This document shows, in pieces, positions 14,014-20,996 of a stretch of DNA of 28,832 nucleotides. The stretch comes from an uncultured Eubacteriales bacterium. GTDB lineage: Bacteria > Bacillota > Clostridia > Oscillospirales > Oscillospiraceae. A model generated the notes under the pieces. It did no database searches. It saw only the letters and a list, made by a program, of their open reading frames with translations, and had not been told where the DNA came from. How positions within the stretch are numbered: position 1 is the first letter of the stretch; each line of letters starts with the position of its first letter. Made by a program: the position numbers and the translations under genes. The stretch covers positions 1-28,832 of the forward strand of contig URSX01000012.1 in NCBI GenBank assembly GCA_900550615.1, read 5' to 3'.

Positions 14014-14637
14014 TCAGCCATTGCTGATCTCGCCGGAAGAAATTTGTCGCCCAATTTTGCGACGGATACGCTGAACGGCATTGTCCACAGATTTATAGGT
14101 CCTGCCAACTGTGGCTGCGATCTCGCCGCAACTGCAGCCGTCCAGATAGAGATCCAGAACACGGATCTCAAAATCGGAGAGCTGACTGCGAACTTGATTC
14201 AGCAGTGCCGCAGCCTTTTCGCGGTCAATAAGCAGATCCTCCGGATCGAGCTGACTGTACTGTGGCTGCGAGTCAATCAAAAATGCATTCAGGGGTACGG
14301 ATTCATTTAACGGACTGTGCTTCCCTGCCCGGGATGCCCGGATCACCGAGCACAGGCGGCTGCGAATACACACCTCGGCAAAGGTCTGAAAACTGGCTGC
14401 CCGGTCTGCGTGGAAGGCGCGCATGGCCTTGATGAGGCCGATCATTCCCTCCTGCAGCAGATCCTCACTGTCACCCCCAGCCAGAAAATACGGGTGGGCA
14501 CAGCTGCGAACCAATCGGCGATAGCGATATGCCAAAATATCGCCCGCTTCAGAATTGCCCTGTTGCAGCGCCAGACAAAGCGATTCATCTGACAAATGCT
14601 CCATTTCGCTATACTGCATCTGCACATATCCGTCCAT
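14014..14637 (-). CDS. sigH: RNA polymerase sigma factor SigH (early sporulation / stationary phase)
   Basis: Sigma-70-family factor of 207 aa acting at the onset of sporulation. Region 2 includes VRSCAHPYFLAGGDSEDLLQEGMIGLIKAMRAF (two short conserved blocks from about 43 to 75), which closely resembles Bacillus SigH. Region 4 has LSDFEIRVLDLYLDGCSCGEI and a GRTYKSVDNAVQRI helix-turn-helix. Start is uncertain: in-frame ATGs at 14637, 14619 and 14604, none with a convincing ribosome site. The consensus promoter at 14643-14672 ends 5 bases before 14637, so the first ATG would be leaderless. The zinc-ribbon gene follows. Sigma-30-type relatives exist, but length and motifs favour SigH. Confidence 0.92.
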   Translation of the reverse strand: MDGYVQMQYSEMEHLSDESLCLALQQGNSEAGDILAYRYRRLVRSCAHPYFLAGGDSEDLLQEGMIGLIKAMRAFHADRAASFQTFAEVCIRSRLCSVIRASRAGKHSPLNESVPLNAFLIDSQPQYSQLDPEDLLIDREKAAALLNQVRSQLSDFEIRVLDLYLDGCSCGEIAATVGRTYKSVDNAVQRIRRKIGRQISSGEISNG

Positions 14638-14642
14638 CTGAT

Positions 14643-14672
14643 ATTATACCTTTTCTATGAATTATTTGTCAA
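14643..14672 (-). promoter_or_regulatory. Consensus promoter of sigH
   Basis: Minus strand: -35 TTGACA (14667-14672), 18-base spacer, -10 TATAAT (14643-14648). Both hexamers are exact. The predicted transcription start, about 14636, coincides with the first ATG of sigH. Confidence 0.85.
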
Positions 14673-14708
14673 GCAATCCGCAAAAATTTGTTAATACCAT
14701 GCAAAATA

Positions 14709-16058
14709 TTACAGTGTTTTTATGAGATCAGCCAAAGTCTGCGCCACCTTATGAGCGGTTTCGACTGTTTTGGCCTCCACCATGACGCGAATCAGCGATT
14801 CCGTGCCGGAGGGACGCACCAAAATACGACCGTCTCCGCCCAGGAGCGCCTCCTGTCCGCGGACCTGCTCCCAGAGACGATCATCCTCCATCACACGCTG
14901 TTTGGCACCGGGTTCCGTGGAGACCGGCACGTTAATCAGCTCCTGCGGGTACTGGGCGCAGCAGGATACCAGCTCGGAGGCCGGGACTCCCGCCTCGCAG
15001 TAGGCCTGGATAAACTGCAGGGCCGTCAGCTCACCGTCGCCCGTTGTGGCAAACTCCCGGAAAATAGTGTGGCCGGACTGCTCACCGCCGATCATGTAGC
15101 CGCACTCCAGCATCTTTTCCAGCACATGCCGGTCGCCCACATCCGTGCAGACGAGCTCATAATCGCCTTTCCGGCAAAACTCATGGAGCCCGAGGTTGGA
15201 CATGACGGTAGCCACAATGGCGTTGCCGTTGAGTATGCCGCGCTTTCTCATGGACTTTCCGCACACGGCAAGAACCTTGTCGCCATCAATGACGTTTCCC
15301 TTTTCGTCCACCAGCAGACACCGGTCGGCATCGCCGTCGAAGGCAACGCCCAAGTCGTATTTCCCGGCCACAACACCCTGACACAGGGTCTCCATATGGG
15401 TGGAGCCGCAGCCGCTGTTGATGTTGATGCCGTCGGGCTTGTCAAATATAAAGTCTGCGTGCAGAGGCAGCTTGCCGAACAGATCCGGCGCTGTAGCCGA
15501 GGCCGCGCCGTTGGCGCAGTCCACCAGCACCCGCAGGCCCCGCATATCGCAGTCCACGGTGGACAGAAGGTGGTCGATATAGTCCGCCTTCATCTGGCGC
15601 ATGCCGTGCAGGCGCATGCCGATCTTATCATGGGTCATGACCTGGATAGGCGCATCGGAGAGCACGATGTCCTCCACCATTTCCTCCATCTCGTCGGAGA
15701 GCTTGTAGCCCAGGCCGCCGAAAATCTTGATGCCGTTGTGCTCATACGGATTGTGGGACGCGGAAATAACAATGCCGGCATCGGCCTCCTCCTGCACCGT
15801 CAGGAAGGCCACTGCGGGGGTCGGGATCGTGCCGAAGGGCATGACGCTGCCGCCCATGGAGCAGATGCCTGCCATCAGGGCCGACTCCAGCATGTCAGAG
15901 GAGATGCGCGTATCCTTTCCGATGGTGATGGTGGGTGCGCTCCCCTTCTTCCGGGTCAAAACCATGGTAATGGCCTGTCCTACGCGATAGGCCAGCTCTG
16001 CGGTCAGGGTCTCCCCTACTATGCCGCGGATGCCGTCGGTGCCAAATAATCTTCCCAT
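14709..16058 (-). CDS. glmM: Phosphoglucosamine mutase
   Basis: Converts glucosamine 6-phosphate to glucosamine 1-phosphate for peptidoglycan and UDP-GlcNAc synthesis; 449 aa. N-terminal GRLFGTDGIRG is the family start; the phosphoserine loop is ISASHNP (Ser near residue 101); the metal loop AFDGDADRC and the phosphate-binding RPSGTESLIRV near the C-terminus are all present. Start ATG 16058 has GGAGGA about 10 bases upstream; the longer frame begins at a TTG that forms part of that site. It lies 23 bases after ruvB, so it is probably read with the ruvCAB genes. No clear terminator follows before the sigH promoter. Confidence 0.97.
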   Translation of the reverse strand: MGRLFGTDGIRGIVGETLTAELAYRVGQAITMVLTRKKGSAPTITIGKDTRISSDMLESALMAGICSMGGSVMPFGTIPTPAVAFLTVQEEADAGIVISASHNPYEHNGIKIFGGLGYKLSDEMEEMVEDIVLSDAPIQVMTHDKIGMRLHGMRQMKADYIDHLLSTVDCDMRGLRVLVDCANGAASATAPDLFGKLPLHADFIFDKPDGININSGCGSTHMETLCQGVVAGKYDLGVAFDGDADRCLLVDEKGNVIDGDKVLAVCGKSMRKRGILNGNAIVATVMSNLGLHEFCRKGDYELVCTDVGDRHVLEKMLECGYMIGGEQSGHTIFREFATTGDGELTALQFIQAYCEAGVPASELVSCCAQYPQELINVPVSTEPGAKQRVMEDDRLWEQVRGQEALLGGDGRILVRPSGTESLIRVMVEAKTVETAHKVAQTLADLIKTL

Positions 16059-16081
16059 ATCAAAATCTTCCTCCAAATTCG

Positions 16082-17122
16082 TTATAGTGAAAGCTGCTCC
16101 TGCCCGGAAAAGGCAATATGCAGATGATCGTAAGCTTTCTTGGTGGCGCAGCGGCCCCGGGGCGTTCTGGTGAGAAAGCCCAGCTGCATAAGGTACGGCT
16201 CGTACACATCCTCCAGTGTGACAGATTCCTCCCCGATGGTGGCGGCCAGGGTCTCAAGCCCCACAGGGCCGCCGCCGTAATTCTCGATGATGGCCCGGAG
16301 CATGCGCCGGTCCACCGGGTCAAGACCCAGCTGGTCAATCTCCAGCGCCTTCAGCGCCCGATCCGCCACGTCATCGGTGATGACACCGTCCGCCATGACC
16401 TGGGCAAAGTCCCGGACGCGGCGCAGCATCCTGTTGGCGATACGGGGCGTGCCGCGAGAGCGGCGGGCGATCTCCATAGCGCCGGAGGCTTCAATGGGCA
16501 CACGCAGGATCCCGGCGCTCCGGGTAACGATCTGGGCAAGCTCCTCCGGGGTATACAGCTCCAAGCGCAGCGTCACACCAAAACGATCCCGCAGAGGCGC
16601 CGAGAGCTGGCCCGCCCGGGTCGTGGCGCCGATGAGCGTAAAGTGAGGCAGATCCAGTCGGATGGAGTTGGCCGACGGGCCCTTGCCGATGATGATATCG
16701 ATGGCGTAATCCTCCATAGCGGGATAAAGAATCTCCTCCACGGAGCGGTTGAGTCGGTGGATCTCATCCACAAACAGGATGTCATTTTCCTGCAGGTTGG
16801 TCAGCAGGGCTGCCAGGTCGCCGGGCTTTTCAATGGCGGGGCCGGAGGTGATACGGATATTCACACCCATCTCCGCCGCGATAATGCCGGCCAGGGTAGT
16901 TTTTCCCAGACCCGGAGGGCCATGGAGCAGGACATGATCCAGAGATTCTGTCCGGCGGCGAGCCGCCTCAATGAAAATGTAGAGATTCTCCTTGGCCTTG
17001 GCCTGACCGATGTACTCCTTCAGCGTGTGGGGGCGCAGGGAAAGCTCCCCGCTGTCCTCCGGCTGGAAGGTAGTGGACACCAGGGAATCCTCAAAAATAT
17101 CGTTTCCGAAATCTATACTCAC
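16082..17122 (-). CDS. ruvB: Holliday junction branch migration helicase RuvB
   Basis: Hexameric AAA+ motor (346 aa) that drives branch migration of Holliday junctions with RuvA. Walker A GPPGLGKT (68-75), Walker B LFVDEIH (117-122), sensor-1 region LIGATTRAG, and a C-terminal winged-helix with GGGPVGLETLA. All motifs are intact and length is standard. The start is a GTG at 17122, preceded only by a weak GGACGG site. It lies 23 bases after ruvA, third in ruvC-ruvA-ruvB. Confidence 0.97.
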   Translation of the reverse strand: MSIDFGNDIFEDSLVSTTFQPEDSGELSLRPHTLKEYIGQAKAKENLYIFIEAARRRTESLDHVLLHGPPGLGKTTLAGIIAAEMGVNIRITSGPAIEKPGDLAALLTNLQENDILFVDEIHRLNRSVEEILYPAMEDYAIDIIIGKGPSANSIRLDLPHFTLIGATTRAGQLSAPLRDRFGVTLRLELYTPEELAQIVTRSAGILRVPIEASGAMEIARRSRGTPRIANRMLRRVRDFAQVMADGVITDDVADRALKALEIDQLGLDPVDRRMLRAIIENYGGGPVGLETLAATIGEESVTLEDVYEPYLMQLGFLTRTPRGRCATKKAYDHLHIAFSGQEQLSL

Positions 17123-17145
17123 AAAAACACCGTCCAGTTATCTGA

Positions 17146-17739
17146 TTATTTCACCATTTTTTTCAGCGTCTGCCGGATGATCTCCTCCACCGGCAGAGCC
17201 GCGTTCACGCCCTTCAGTGCGGCGGAGATCTCCTGAGAGGAATAACCCAGCACAGACAGCGCCGAGGCGGCCTCCTGCACCGTTCCCCCGGTGGGAGCCG
17301 GCGAAAGGGTACCCGCGTGCGCATCAAAGCTCCCCTGTTCCTTGGCCAGCTTGTCCTTCAGCTCCAGAATGATCCGCTGGGCAATCTTCTTTCCGATGCC
17401 GGGCACACCGGTGAGAGATTTTTCATCCCCGGTAACAATGCTCAAAGCCAGCTGGTCGGGCGTACCGGAGGACAGGATCGCCAGGGCCGCCTTAGGGCCG
17501 ACACCGGAAACGCTCAGCAGCATTTTGAAGCTGCTCAGCTCCGCCTGAGAGAAAAAGCCGTAGAGATCGAGAATGTCGTCCCGGATATAGAGATAGGTGA
17601 ACAGCTTTGCCCGCTCTCCTTTTTTCAGTTGAGCCAGGGTGTAATTGGTAGTGGCGCAGGAATAGCCGACACCACAGCAGTCGATCACGGCCAGGTTGGG
17701 GCCGATTTCCGCCACAGTACCATTCAGATAGTAAAACAT
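17146..17739 (-). CDS. ruvA: Holliday junction branch migration protein RuvA
   Basis: Junction-binding subunit, 197 aa, forming tetramers that hold the four-way junction for RuvB. The N-terminal OB-fold (MFYYLNGTVAEIGPNLAVIDCCGVGY), two helix-hairpin-helix elements (LLSVSGVGPKAALAILS and LTGVPGIGKKIAQRIILELKDK) and a C-terminal RuvB-binding domain after a flexible linker (about 130-150) are visible. The ATG has GGGAG upstream. It follows ruvC by 18 bases. Confidence 0.97.
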   Translation of the reverse strand: MFYYLNGTVAEIGPNLAVIDCCGVGYSCATTNYTLAQLKKGERAKLFTYLYIRDDILDLYGFFSQAELSSFKMLLSVSGVGPKAALAILSSGTPDQLALSIVTGDEKSLTGVPGIGKKIAQRIILELKDKLAKEQGSFDAHAGTLSPAPTGGTVQEAASALSVLGYSSQEISAALKGVNAALPVEEIIRQTLKKMVK

Positions 17740-17757
17740 GGACCTCTCCCTTACTTT

Positions 17758-18270
17758 TTATACGGTTTCCTTCACATTGGGGTCTCTGCGCCGCAGAAGA
17801 CTGGTGGCGCTGCGGGCATGGCACAGAGCAATGGCCAGCGCGTCGGCGGCATCGTCCGGCCGGGGCACCGCCTTTAGCTTCAGAATGCGGCGTGTCATGT
17901 CCATGACCTGCTTTTTATCCGCCAGACCATACCCCACGACCGCCTGCTTGATCTGCATGGGGGTATATTCGTAGATGGGGATCGCCTGCTCCTCCACCGC
18001 GCACAGGATCACGCCACGGGCATGGGCCACGGCAATGCCTGTTGTGATATTCTTGGAGAAAAAAAGCTCCTCAATGGAAATTTCATCTGGTGCAAGCGTT
18101 TCGATCAGCTCCGTCATGTCCCGCCTGATCTGGGCCAGACGCGCGGCCAGGGGCTGGCCTGCGGGAGTGGTGATGACCCCATACTGCAGCATCCGCTGCA
18201 CCCCAGGGCCCGACTCAATGAGTCCGAATCCAACGATCGCAACCCCCGGGTCGATGCCCAGAATCCGCAT
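17758..18270 (-). CDS. ruvC: Holliday junction resolvase RuvC
   Basis: Dimeric endonuclease of 170 aa that cuts Holliday junctions. The acidic active site is present: D7 in ILGIDPG, E67 in ISIEELFF, and D140/D143 in PDDAADALAIALCH. Start ATG 18270 has GGAGGT 5 bases upstream and a good promoter at 18299-18327. It heads the ruvC-ruvA-ruvB-glmM unit, a common clostridial arrangement for the ruv genes. Confidence 0.97.
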   Translation of the reverse strand: MRILGIDPGVAIVGFGLIESGPGVQRMLQYGVITTPAGQPLAARLAQIRRDMTELIETLAPDEISIEELFFSKNITTGIAVAHARGVILCAVEEQAIPIYEYTPMQIKQAVVGYGLADKKQVMDMTRRILKLKAVPRPDDAADALAIALCHARSATSLLRRRDPNVKETV

Positions 18271-18298
18271 AGCAAACCTCCACCCAATAATTTATGCC

Positions 18299-18327
18299 AG
18301 TATAGCAGAGATTTAAAAAAATAGCAA
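18299..18327 (-). promoter_or_regulatory. Promoter of the ruvC-ruvA-ruvB-glmM unit
   Basis: Minus strand: -35 TTGCTA (18322-18327), 17-base spacer, -10 TATACT (18299-18304). Predicted start near 18292, leader about 22 bases. No clear LexA box was seen. Confidence 0.72.
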
Positions 18328-18389
18328 GAGCGACCGAGATTCTTTCGCTCCTTCCCGGCTCAATTTGAGCTGGAGTGGAAATAGTTTTA

Positions 18390-18418
18390 TTGCCTTATGC
18401 CGAATAAGATGCTATAAT
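18390..18418 (+). promoter_or_regulatory. Promoter of the FrhB-like/queH operon
   Basis: -35 TTGCCT (18390-18395), 17-base spacer, -10 TATAAT (18413-18418). Predicted start near 18425, only about 18 bases before the ATG at 18443, with GGGAGG in between. No preQ1 riboswitch fits in this short leader. Confidence 0.78.
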
Positions 18419-18442
18419 GACAAAAAAACGGGAGGTATGGCT

Positions 18443-19624
18443 ATGAGTTCTTCCGCTACGCCCCGCCTTGCGCCAAAGGAACACTGCACAGGCTGCAGCG
18501 CCTGTGCCAGCGGATGTCCCCGCGCCGCCATTCGGATGGTTCCGGACCGGGAGGGCTTTTTATATCCGGAGATCACGGACGCCTGCGTGTTCTGCGGCCA
18601 CTGTACACATATTTGCCCGGCGCTGAAAAACCGCGAGCTTCGCCCTGACCCTACAGCCTTTGCAGTTTGGAACGAGGATGGCGCGCTGCGGGAGCAGTCC
18701 ACCTGCGGCGGCGCTTTCGCGGCCATCGCCTCCTTTGTGCTGGAGTCCGGCGGCGTGGTTTTCGGCGCAGCCATGGATGGGGATATGCGCGTGGTACACA
18801 CATCCGTCCAGAGTAAGAGCGAGCTGCCTCGCCTCATGGGAACAAAGCTGGTTCAAAGCGATATGGGCGAGTGCTTTCAGCAGGTGCGCTACTACCTGGA
18901 TCGGGGACGTCTTGTGTTTTTCACCGGAACGCCGTGTCAAGTTGAAGGGCTTTACAGGTACTTGGGTGAATCCCCTGATCTGCTCCTGACAGCGGACACA
19001 CTGTGCAGCGGCGTTCCCTCCCCGGGAGTATGGAGCAAAATGGTGGATGCCATGCACTATATCAAGCAGCGCCCGGTGAAGGCGATCCAGTTCTGCAAGA
19101 AGACATCCGGCAGCGATTTCCGATTCGTGGTGGATTTTGAGGGCGGCGGACAATATGACGCGCCGCTTTTGAAGTCGGATTATGGGCGGGGCCTGTTCCG
19201 GGGACTGTTTCTGCGTCCGTCGTGCTACCACTGCACCTGCCGGGGCACCAATCGGGTAGCAGATCTTTCTATGGGCTCATTTCAGAGCCTGCCGGCGGAC
19301 TTTGAGCCAGAGCAGAAAAAGCGGGGGGTCTCCCTGCTGCTCATCAACACCGTGAAGGGTGCCCATATATTGGATCTCGTACCACTGCACCGCCAAAAAC
19401 GTTCTCTTGAGGAAGCCATTGCGGGCAATCCAGCCCTTTCGGGCACCTCTAATCCTCCCAGAGAGCGGGCTGCCTTCTTCGACGCCTTTGTCAACCAGCC
19501 GTTCCAAAAGGTCTATCACCGTTTCTTTGCCATTTCCGACTGGTCTTACGGCGTGGCGAACGGCGGCAGAATCCATAAATTCTTGGGTAAATTCAAACCG
19601 AAAAATAGGGAGACGAAATCATGA
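18443..19624 (+). CDS. FrhB-like iron-sulfur flavoprotein (coenzyme F420 hydrogenase/dehydrogenase beta family)
   Basis: Putative cytoplasmic electron-transfer oxidoreductase, 393 aa. It begins with two ferredoxin-type [4Fe-4S] motifs (C15-C18-C21-C25 and C48-C51-C54-C58), then FrhB N-terminal and C-terminal domains. FTGTPCQVEGL (160-170) is the family's signature; SCYHCTCRG near 260 gives further cysteines. The usual GDFW-like motif is GSFQ (278-281). Members in F420-lacking bacteria are thought to use FAD/ferredoxin; several act in polysaccharide or cofactor pathways, so the partner must come from context. The start at 18443 has GGGAGG 7 bases upstream. Its stop overlaps the queH start by 4 bases, implying coupled translation and a possible role as QueH reductant; that is inference. 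Confidence 0.88.
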   Translation: MSSSATPRLAPKEHCTGCSACASGCPRAAIRMVPDREGFLYPEITDACVFCGHCTHICPALKNRELRPDPTAFAVWNEDGALREQSTCGGAFAAIASFVLESGGVVFGAAMDGDMRVVHTSVQSKSELPRLMGTKLVQSDMGECFQQVRYYLDRGRLVFFTGTPCQVEGLYRYLGESPDLLLTADTLCSGVPSPGVWSKMVDAMHYIKQRPVKAIQFCKKTSGSDFRFVVDFEGGGQYDAPLLKSDYGRGLFRGLFLRPSCYHCTCRGTNRVADLSMGSFQSLPADFEPEQKKRGVSLLLINTVKGAHILDLVPLHRQKRSLEEAIAGNPALSGTSNPPRERAAFFDAFVNQPFQKVYHRFFAISDWSYGVANGGRIHKFLGKFKPKNRETKS

Positions 19625-20202
19625 AAACACTGCTGCACACCTGCTGCGCGCCGTGCTCCGTTTCCTGCGTGGAGCAGCTTCGCGCGGAGGGGATCGAGCC
19701 GGTGTCCTATTGGTTCAATCCCAATATTCACCCATATCAGGAGTACAAGGCCCGACGGGACACGCTGATCACATACGCCGGGATGATCGGCATGGAGCTG
19801 ATCGTACAGGAAGAGTACGGGCTGCGGGATTTTGTGTGCGCCGTTGCTGGGGACATTGAGCACCGCTGTGGAACATGCTATGAAATGCGCCTGGAGCAGG
19901 CTGCCCGATTTGCAGCTGAAAACAGCTTCGATTCCTTTACATCTACCCTGTTCGTCAGCCCTTACCAGCAGCATGAACGGATGGCAGAAATTGCCGACCG
20001 GGCCGGATCGAAATGGGGCGTGAAATTTCTCTATCGGGATTTCCGGCCGGGGTTCCGAACCGGTCAGCAGCAGGCCAGAGAGCTGGGGTTATACATGCAG
20101 AAATACTGCGGCTGCATATTCAGCGAGGAGGACCGATACGCCAAGCAGATCGCGCGGGATTTGGATATCCCGCTGAAACACTTTCCGCAAGCGCAAGCAT
20201 GA
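19621..20202 (+). CDS. queH: Epoxyqueuosine reductase QueH
   Basis: Final step of queuosine synthesis in tRNA: reduces epoxyqueuosine to queuosine, in the QueG-independent family formerly DUF208. Length 193 aa is typical. Conserved cysteines are C8-C9 and C12 (HTCCAPC), C83 and C86 (HRCGTCYEMRLE), and C163/C165 (KYCGCIFSEED); these hold the metal/iron-sulfur centre. YWFNPNIHPYQEY and STLFVSPYQ blocks are also diagnostic. The ATG overlaps the preceding FrhB-like gene (ATGA, 19621-19624), with GGGAG upstream inside that gene. A hairpin at 20205-20229 follows directly. Confidence 0.95.
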   Translation: MKTLLHTCCAPCSVSCVEQLRAEGIEPVSYWFNPNIHPYQEYKARRDTLITYAGMIGMELIVQEEYGLRDFVCAVAGDIEHRCGTCYEMRLEQAARFAAENSFDSFTSTLFVSPYQQHERMAEIADRAGSKWGVKFLYRDFRPGFRTGQQQARELGLYMQKYCGCIFSEEDRYAKQIARDLDIPLKHFPQAQA

Positions 20203-20204
20203 AA

Positions 20205-20229
20205 AAAGCACCGGGTGTTCCCGGTGCTT
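20205..20229. repeat. 25-base direct repeat, copy 1: terminator hairpin after queH
   Basis: Stem-loop with a GCACCGGG/CCCGGTGC core and loop TGTT, 25 bases, identical to 20431-20455. An A run (20202-20207) precedes it, but no T run follows on the plus strand, so as a queH terminator it is incomplete. On the minus strand it is followed by a T run. Confidence 0.85.
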
Positions 20230-20430
20230 GAGACTGTCGAAAAACCCTCCGGGTTTTTCCGACAAGAGGCTTGCAGTCTGCTGCGCGCATAATTTGTCCG
20301 TCCGAGGCGGACAAATTCCACACTGGCAGCCTGAGAAGTATTTTCTCTCACGCACAGGTCGCGAGAGAAAATGATTGAAATTCTTTGCCGCCTCCGGGCG
20401 GCAAACTCTGCGAGGCTTTTTTAACACGCT
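20230..20430. other. Hairpin-rich element between the two terminator copies
   Basis: A 201-base stretch without a credible gene. Four further hairpins follow one another: 20235-20264 (AAAAACCC/GGGTTTTT stem with one bulge), 20291-20317 (perfect 10-base stem, enclosed by an imperfect outer stem 20267-20276/20323-20332), 20340-20372 (10-base stem) and 20384-20405 (perfect 9-base stem, 4-base loop). A T6 run lies at 20417-20422. It may be a small non-autonomous mobile or REP-like repeat, or a structured RNA. Flanked by identical 25-base copies of the terminator hairpin. Confidence 0.6.
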
Positions 20431-20458
20431 AAAGCACCGGGTGTTCCCGGTGCTTTTT
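20431..20458 (+). terminator. 25-base direct repeat, copy 2: terminator hairpin with T run
   Basis: Identical to 20205-20229 through 20455, here followed by TTTTT on the plus strand. It can end plus-strand transcripts from queH; on the minus strand, after the pheB stop at 20468, it has only a short T tract. Copy 1 keeps the left A run and copy 2 the right T run of what looks like one original bidirectional terminator. Confidence 0.8.
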
Positions 20459-20467
20459 ACTTTTTGA

Positions 20468-20905
20468 TCATCCTGCAAGGACTTCAAATTTCAGAACGCC
20501 CATGGCGCCGGATATGCCGGCAATCATCTCGTCCAGCCCCTCGTTCATATCGCTGGTCTCTGCGGAAATGGTCACACCCGCACAGCCGTTGGTGGGGATA
20601 GTCTGGTTGATGGTGAGTATATTTGCCCCTGAGTTGGCAAAAATAGACAGGTAATTGCTCAGCACACCCGGGTTATCCTTCAGCAGCGCATAAAACGTAA
20701 TAATACGGCCCGCCTTCAGATCCTGGAACGGCTGCACAGCGTCCTTGTATTTATAAAATGCGCTGCGGCTGATGTTCATAAGTCTGGCCGCCTCCCCCAC
20801 CGTCTGGGCCTCACCTACCTGCAGCATTCGCTTTGCCTCTGCCACTTTGATAAAAATATCCGGCAGGGCATCCTCAGAAACTATATAATATTTTTTCTTG
20901 CTCAT
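20468..20905 (-). CDS. pheB: ACT domain-containing protein (PheB-like, UPF0735)
   Basis: Small regulatory-type protein, 145 aa. The N-terminal part has a helix-turn-helix-like segment (TVGEAARLMNISRSAFYKYKDAV, about 36-58); the C-terminal half is an ACT amino-acid-binding domain (RIITFYALLKDNPGVLSNYLSIFANSGANI). Length and order match Bacillus PheB, linked to phenylalanine or threonine/homoserine metabolism by neighbours in other genomes; no such neighbour is present here. Start ATG has GGGAG 6 bases upstream. Promoter at 20942-20970. Converges on queH through the repeat element. The exact ligand is unknown. Confidence 0.92.
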   Translation of the reverse strand: MSKKKYYIVSEDALPDIFIKVAEAKRMLQVGEAQTVGEAARLMNISRSAFYKYKDAVQPFQDLKAGRIITFYALLKDNPGVLSNYLSIFANSGANILTINQTIPTNGCAGVTISAETSDMNEGLDEMIAGISGAMGVLKFEVLAG

Positions 20906-20941
20906 GATTTACTCCCGAATAAACTGTGGTTTGTTTTCGAT

Positions 20942-20970
20942 ATAATATCATATATTGGCACTGTATGCAA
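20942..20970 (-). promoter_or_regulatory. Promoter of the pheB-like gene
   Basis: Minus strand: -35 TTGCAT (20965-20970), 17-base spacer, -10 TATTAT (20942-20947). Predicted start near 20935, leader about 30 bases. Confidence 0.68.
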
Positions 20971-20996
20971 GTATGTTCACGGTACCGGAGGCATAT

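Noticed and set aside
14688..16049. Plus-strand open frame of 453 codons opposite glmM.
   Set aside because: Antisense shadow created by codon bias; glmM is complete and conserved.
20089..20487. Minus-strand open frame of 132 codons through the repeat element.
   Set aside because: It is mostly hairpin sequence; the repeated peptide pieces simply mirror the duplicated terminator. No ribosome site or domain.
20960..20967. CATACAGT on the minus strand, the same octamer as the spoIVA sigma-E-like box.
   Set aside because: It coincides with the -35 region of the pheB-like promoter and has no sigma-E -35 at the right distance.
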